The notes under the pieces were generated by a model. That model was not told where the DNA came from. It ran no database searches and saw nothing but the letters and a program-made list of their open reading frames with translations. From Plantimonas leprariae (lineage in GTDB: Bacteria > Pseudomonadota > Alphaproteobacteria > Rhizobiales > Rhizobiaceae), in contig NZ_VZDO01000005.1 of assembly GCF_008802405.1 (NCBI RefSeq), positions 1-64,000 of the forward strand: a stretch of 64,000 nucleotides of DNA, in the 5' to 3' direction. Each line of letters begins with the position of its first letter. The stretch's first letter is position 1. Both the position numbers and the translations under genes were made by a program. Of this stretch, positions 60,657-64,000 are shown piece after piece.

Positions 60657-60821
60657 TCAACCGTCGGCCGTCTCGCCGGGCGGGGCGTCGTCCGCCGCGT
60701 CGTCCTGCGGCGGTTCGCGGCGGGCCCGCGCCTGCTCCTTGCGCCGCTTCAGGTTTTCGCGCAGTTGCGCTTCCAGCCGCTCGCGGCGCTTGTCGGGTTT
60801 GGGCGGTCGGTCGTCGGTCAA
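60657..60821 (-). CDS. Small conserved basic protein
   Basis: The 54-residue frame reads TDDRPPKPDKRRERLEAQLR, ENLKRRKEQARARREPP, then an acidic tail. P-x-P-RRE-L---LR-NLKRRK-QAR is a short conserved protein in Hyphomicrobiales. The start would be TTG at 60821, as no ATG fits. The function is unknown. Confidence 0.6.
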   Translation of the reverse strand: MTDDRPPKPDKRRERLEAQLRENLKRRKEQARARREPPQDDAADDAPPGETADG

Positions 60822-60852
60822 GGGGCGGGAGCCGGATGCGGATGGGGGCGGG

Positions 60853-61413
60853 ATGGCGCTGAAGCGGGCCTTCGACGTGGCAGCGAGCCTTGGCGGGCTG
60901 CTGGTGCTCGGCTGGGCGATCCTCCTGCTCGCCGTCCTCGTGCGTCGCGATTCGCCGGGCCCGGGCATTTTCCGCCAGGAGCGCGTCGGCCGCAACGGGG
61001 TGCCGTTCGTCTGCTGCAAGCTGCGCACGATGGGCGTCGAGACGCGGAGCCAGGCTACGCACGACACGCCGGCGAGCGCGGTGACGCGGCTCGGCGGCCG
61101 GCTGCGCCGCTACAAGCTGGACGAGTTGCCGCAGCTTTGGAACGTTCTGAAGGGCGAGATGAGCCTCGTCGGCCCGCGCCCCTGCCTTCCCATCCAGGAC
61201 GACGTGATCGCGGCGCGCGAACGCCTCGGCGTCCTCGCCGCGCGGCCCGGCATCACGGGGCTGGCGCAGGTGACGGGTGTCGACATGTCGACGCCGGAAC
61301 GGCTGGCGGAGGTCGACGCCAGCTATATCGCGACCCGCTCCTTCTTCGGCGATCTCGGGATCATCCTGCGGACGGTGCTCGGCGGCGGGCAGGGCGACCA
61401 TGTCGCGCGGTGA
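60853..61413 (+). CDS. Undecaprenyl-phosphate sugar transferase (WcaJ/PssY type)
   Basis: The ORF encodes 186 residues: ALKRAFDVAASLGGLLVLGW, FRQERVGRNGVPFVCCKLRT, RLGGRLRRYKLDELPQLWNV, LKGEMSLVGPRPCLP and RPGITGLAQVTG. This is the minimal monotopic phosphoglycosyl transferase that starts polysaccharide repeats on a lipid carrier. It overlaps the next gene by 14 bases. No polysaccharide cluster is visible nearby. Confidence 0.92.
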   Translation: MALKRAFDVAASLGGLLVLGWAILLLAVLVRRDSPGPGIFRQERVGRNGVPFVCCKLRTMGVETRSQATHDTPASAVTRLGGRLRRYKLDELPQLWNVLKGEMSLVGPRPCLPIQDDVIAARERLGVLAARPGITGLAQVTGVDMSTPERLAEVDASYIATRSFFGDLGIILRTVLGGGQGDHVAR

Positions 61414-62119
61414 GGCGAGCGCCGCGATCCGCGTCGTCACCTGGAACATCCACGGCGGCGTCGGTGCCGACCGGCGCTGCGACCTCGACCGCGTCGCCAC
61501 GGTGATCGCGAGCCTCGCGCCCGACATTCTGGCGCTGCAGGAGGTGGATGGCCGCGCCTGGGCCGGGCGGCGGCCGGGCGCCTTCGAGCGGCTCGCCGCT
61601 CTTCTCGGCGGCCATGTCGCCGAGGCGCGGCTGACGGGGCGCGGGGAGGGCGCCTACGGCCACCTGCTCTGGAGCCGCTGGCCGCTCGGCGAGGTGGCGG
61701 TGCGTCGCCTGCCGGGCGGGCGCATCGAGCCGCGCGCCGTGATCGACGCAGTGGCGGAAACGCCGCTCGGGCGTTTGCGCGTCCTCGCCACCCATTTCGG
61801 CCTCGCGCCGGGCGACCGCAAGCGCCAGTCCGCGTTCCTCGCGGCGCTCCCGGCCGAGCGCGAACTGCCGACGGTCGCGCTCGGCGACTTCAACGACTGG
61901 CGCAGAAACGGCTCCGTCGCACGGTTCCTCGGCGCGGCGCTGCCGAACGTCGCGAGCCTGCCCACCTGGCCGGCACGCCGCCCGTTCGTGCCGATGGACC
62001 GGATCTACGCCTCGGCCGGGATCCCGCTCGCCCCGGTTTCGATCGACCTGACGCTGGAGGCGCGGGCGCGCCGGTCCTCCGACCACCTGCCGCTCGCGGC
62101 GATGCTCGCGCTCCGCTAG
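61400..62119 (+). CDS. Endonuclease/exonuclease/phosphatase-fold protein
   Basis: The ORF encodes 239 residues with EEP motifs: IRVVTWNIHGGVGADRRCDL, DILALQEVDGRA, VLATHFGLAPGDRKRQ, VALGDFNDWR and SSDHLPLAAMLALR. This small version resembles phosphodiesterases often found beside cardiolipin or polysaccharide genes. The ATG lies inside the sugar transferase end. Its stop overlaps the response regulator end on the other strand by four bases. Confidence 0.87.
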   Translation: MSRGEASAAIRVVTWNIHGGVGADRRCDLDRVATVIASLAPDILALQEVDGRAWAGRRPGAFERLAALLGGHVAEARLTGRGEGAYGHLLWSRWPLGEVAVRRLPGGRIEPRAVIDAVAETPLGRLRVLATHFGLAPGDRKRQSAFLAALPAERELPTVALGDFNDWRRNGSVARFLGAALPNVASLPTWPARRPFVPMDRIYASAGIPLAPVSIDLTLEARARRSSDHLPLAAMLALR

Positions 62120-62520
62120 CCGTTGCCGGAAGCGTCGCCGCGCGGCGCCTCGATCGCGGCGATCAGATCGTCGTCGTCGAACGGTTTCAGGAACACCCGT
62201 TCCGCGCCCCAGATTTCGGCGAGCGAGCTCATCGTCTCGATCGTCAGGCGCGGACCGCCGCCGGTGATGCCGAAGATGCGCATCGCCGGGTTCTTGCCGC
62301 GGATCTCCTTCAGGAGGCGCAGCCCGTCCATCTCCGGCATCCACATGTCGGTGATCAGGACGTCGAACTCGCGCGTCTGCAGGAGTTCCAGCGCTTCCTT
62401 GCCGTTGCCGGCCGTGGATACCTCGAAGCCCGCGTCGCCGAGGGCGAGCGCAAGCGATTCGCGCATCATCGGCACGTCGTCAACCACGAGCGCCGACCGC
62501 GTTTTCCCCGCTGATTCCAT
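62116..62520 (-). CDS. CheY-like response regulator
   Basis: The ORF encodes 134 residues: ALVVDDVPMMRESLALALGD, phosphoacceptor Asp in VLITDMWMPEMDG, FGITGG (switch Thr) and KPFDDDDL (Lys). No output domain is present. Its start lies within the 3' end of the kinase gene (41-base overlap), so it is the partner of that kinase. Confidence 0.94.
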   Translation of the reverse strand: MESAGKTRSALVVDDVPMMRESLALALGDAGFEVSTAGNGKEALELLQTREFDVLITDMWMPEMDGLRLLKEIRGKNPAMRIFGITGGGPRLTIETMSSLAEIWGAERVFLKPFDDDDLIAAIEAPRGDASGNG

Positions 62521-63994
62521 CGTCTTCCTTTCGAAACGGAAACAGGATCGTGAATGTCGTCCCGAGACCTGGCGTCGAATCGATCGTGATCCAGCCGCCG
62601 TAGTCGCGCACGATCCTTTGAACGACGTAGAGGCCGACTCCGGTCCCTCGTCCGTCCGTCTTGGTCGTGAAGAAGGGCTGCATCGCGCGCATCCGCACGC
62701 TCTCGTCCATGCCGGCGCCGTCGTCCGACACGGTGAGCCGCGCGCCCTCCGGCTGCGACGTCAGCGCGATCGCGACCTGACCGCGCCCATCCATGGCATG
62801 GACGGCGTTCGAGACGAGATTGCCGACGACCTGCAGGATGTCGCCCATCTTCACGGTCGGATTCGACACGTCCTCGGTGACGATGTCCAGCTTGACGCTC
62901 GCCGGCAGGGCCGGGCGCACCGCCTCGACGCTGTATTCGACGGCGAGCGACAGCGGGCGGTCGATGTCCTTCCAGCGCTGGTCGCGGGTCGAACGCAGGA
63001 GTTCCGACACGACCTTCGCCGCCTGCCGGCTCGACGTGTCGATGAGGTCCATGATGCGGATCGACTCGGCGTCCTCGGCGCCGGCGCCGGTGCGGCGGTT
63101 GCGCAGGCGCTTCGTCAGGTTGACGATCGGGTGGATCAGGTTGTTGACCTCGTGCGCGACGCTGCCGACGAGCTGGCCGAGCGCCAGCATCTGCTGTTCC
63201 ATCACGCGGCGGCTTTCCCGCTCCGTTTCCTCCGTCACGTCGCGGATGACGCCGCGATAGACGCCGACGCCGGCCTGGCCGTCGGGCGCGCCGACGATGG
63301 CCCGGCCGCTGATGCTGATCCAGACGTCGCGCTCGCCCTCGCCGAGGCGCATGCGCCGGTCGTCGAACGGCAGCCGCCCGGCGATCGTCTCGCGGATCGG
63401 GCGCACGTAGTCGGCGGAGGCGGCCTCCTCCAGGCGGTCCGTCAGCACCTCGCCGAGGGCGAGGCGCGTCGGGCCGATCTCGCGCCCCGACAGGAAGGTC
63501 AGCCGGCCGGTGCCGTCGATCTCCCAGAAGCCGTCGGTTCCGATCTCGGCGAAGCCGCGGAAGCGGTCGACATTGTCGAGGATCTGCCGCCTGAGCAGCT
63601 TCTCGCGCTGCCGGACATCGAAGGAAGCGTAGATCGTGAAGAGGATCAACGACAGCGAGATGCCGAGGAACACGCCGTCCTCGGTGAGCGAGGCGCCGCC
63701 GAAATTCGGCTGCCCCCGCACGACGAAGGTGACCGCGATCGTCAGGAGGGTGGGCGTCCAGGCCGTCGCGAAGAAGGCGAGCCGCCTGCGCCGCAGACGC
63801 GCGGCCGCCACCCCGAGCGCGCCGAGGACGAGCATCGTCGCGGTGCCGAGAACGGGAATCACAAACGGGCGGATCGCGAGGGCGAGCTCGAGGCTGGCGA
63901 GGCTCGCCACGGCGAGCGCGAAAAGGATCGCCGCCACGGTCCACGCCGCCTTGGTCGTCGCGGAGCGATGCTGGTACAGACCGAGGAAGTTCAC
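62480..63994 (-). CDS. Membrane PAS-domain sensor histidine kinase
   Basis: The ORF encodes about 504 residues. Four N-terminal membrane segments, a PAS domain (FRGFAEIGTDGFWEIDGTGR to GVIRDVTEETE), the phosphoacceptor region LVGSVAHEVNNLIHPIVNLT, and ATPase boxes QVVGNLVSNAVHAM, DDGAGMDE and GRGTGVGLYVVQRI. The GTG at 63994 is six bases from the window end and the frame is open beyond it, so the true start may lie outside. Confidence 0.92.
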   Translation of the reverse strand: MNFLGLYQHRSATTKAAWTVAAILFALAVASLASLELALAIRPFVIPVLGTATMLVLGALGVAAARLRRRRLAFFATAWTPTLLTIAVTFVVRGQPNFGGASLTEDGVFLGISLSLILFTIYASFDVRQREKLLRRQILDNVDRFRGFAEIGTDGFWEIDGTGRLTFLSGREIGPTRLALGEVLTDRLEEAASADYVRPIRETIAGRLPFDDRRMRLGEGERDVWISISGRAIVGAPDGQAGVGVYRGVIRDVTEETERESRRVMEQQMLALGQLVGSVAHEVNNLIHPIVNLTKRLRNRRTGAGAEDAESIRIMDLIDTSSRQAAKVVSELLRSTRDQRWKDIDRPLSLAVEYSVEAVRPALPASVKLDIVTEDVSNPTVKMGDILQVVGNLVSNAVHAMDGRGQVAIALTSQPEGARLTVSDDGAGMDESVRMRAMQPFFTTKTDGRGTGVGLYVVQRIVRDYGGWITIDSTPGLGTTFTILFPFRKEDDGISGENAVGARG

Positions 63995-64000
63995 CGAGAA

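Overview
The window reads as chromosome of a high-GC alphaproteobacterium, most likely Hyphomicrobiales (Rhizobiales). Supporting signs are a glycine-type 5-aminolevulinate synthase, a cisplatin-response type ATP-dependent DNA ligase, a pyrD-DUF952 pair, a DUF6460 membrane protein and a Pho-type cluster with lipid-remodelling genes. The genus cannot be fixed from this sequence.

Layout. (1) Positions 1-583 hold the 3' end of mmsA, which is core chromosome. (2) Positions 791-33381 are a tandem genomic island at the 3' end of a tRNA-Thr(CGT) gene on the minus strand (33337-33412). Three copies of the tRNA 3' end mark the borders: 791-821, 3993-4037 and the intact tRNA. Island 1 (about 3.2 kb) carries a DUF2293 protein and an integrase that has lost its catalytic domain and reads in frame into a BrnA-like antitoxin. 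Island 2 (about 29.4 kb) has a complete tyrosine integrase beside its distal att copy, mirror-image arm-type sites at both ends, an AlpA-like regulator, pieces of a RepA-like ATPase, a CGCTAGGAA iteron-like array, phage virion-type proteins without capsid or large terminase, and a PspA/DUF350/DUF2491 envelope-stress operon. It also has a YedK/thermonuclease operon with a family of small paralogous proteins, an XRE regulator with repeated operators, Tat-signal small proteins, two MarR genes (one frameshifted), a MerR, an Rmf-like protein and a chemoreceptor. Several genes are broken: the ATPase, a virion protein, an IS1595-type transposase, a DUF3800 protein, a MarR, and probably the gene at 16432. 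The island is therefore partly decayed.

(3) From 33413 onward is core chromosome. A DEDDh exonuclease and a DNA ligase are followed by about 16 kb (36495-52416) of phosphate-acquisition genes: PiT transporter, phosphate-type porin, UgpBAEC, an EEP-fold hydrolase, a PlcP-like metallophosphatase with an Agt-like glycosyltransferase, a phytase-like esterase, an ABC/DUF3299 operon and alkaline phosphatase. Pho-box-like direct repeats lie upstream of the phytase-like and phoA genes. Together they would take up Pi and glycerol-3-phosphate, release Pi from esters and replace phospholipids by glycolipids. The remainder is housekeeping: an HDAC-family protein, MATE exporter, PyrD, DUF952, YjbQ, MscL, an aminotransferase, HemA, a sugar transferase, another EEP-fold protein, and a response regulator with a histidine kinase at the window edge.

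The least explained parts are the iteron-like array with the apparently inverted 7.2-12.9 kb segment, the small-protein paralog family next to YedK and thermonuclease, and the XRE-controlled unknown operon at 23.3-26.2 kb.
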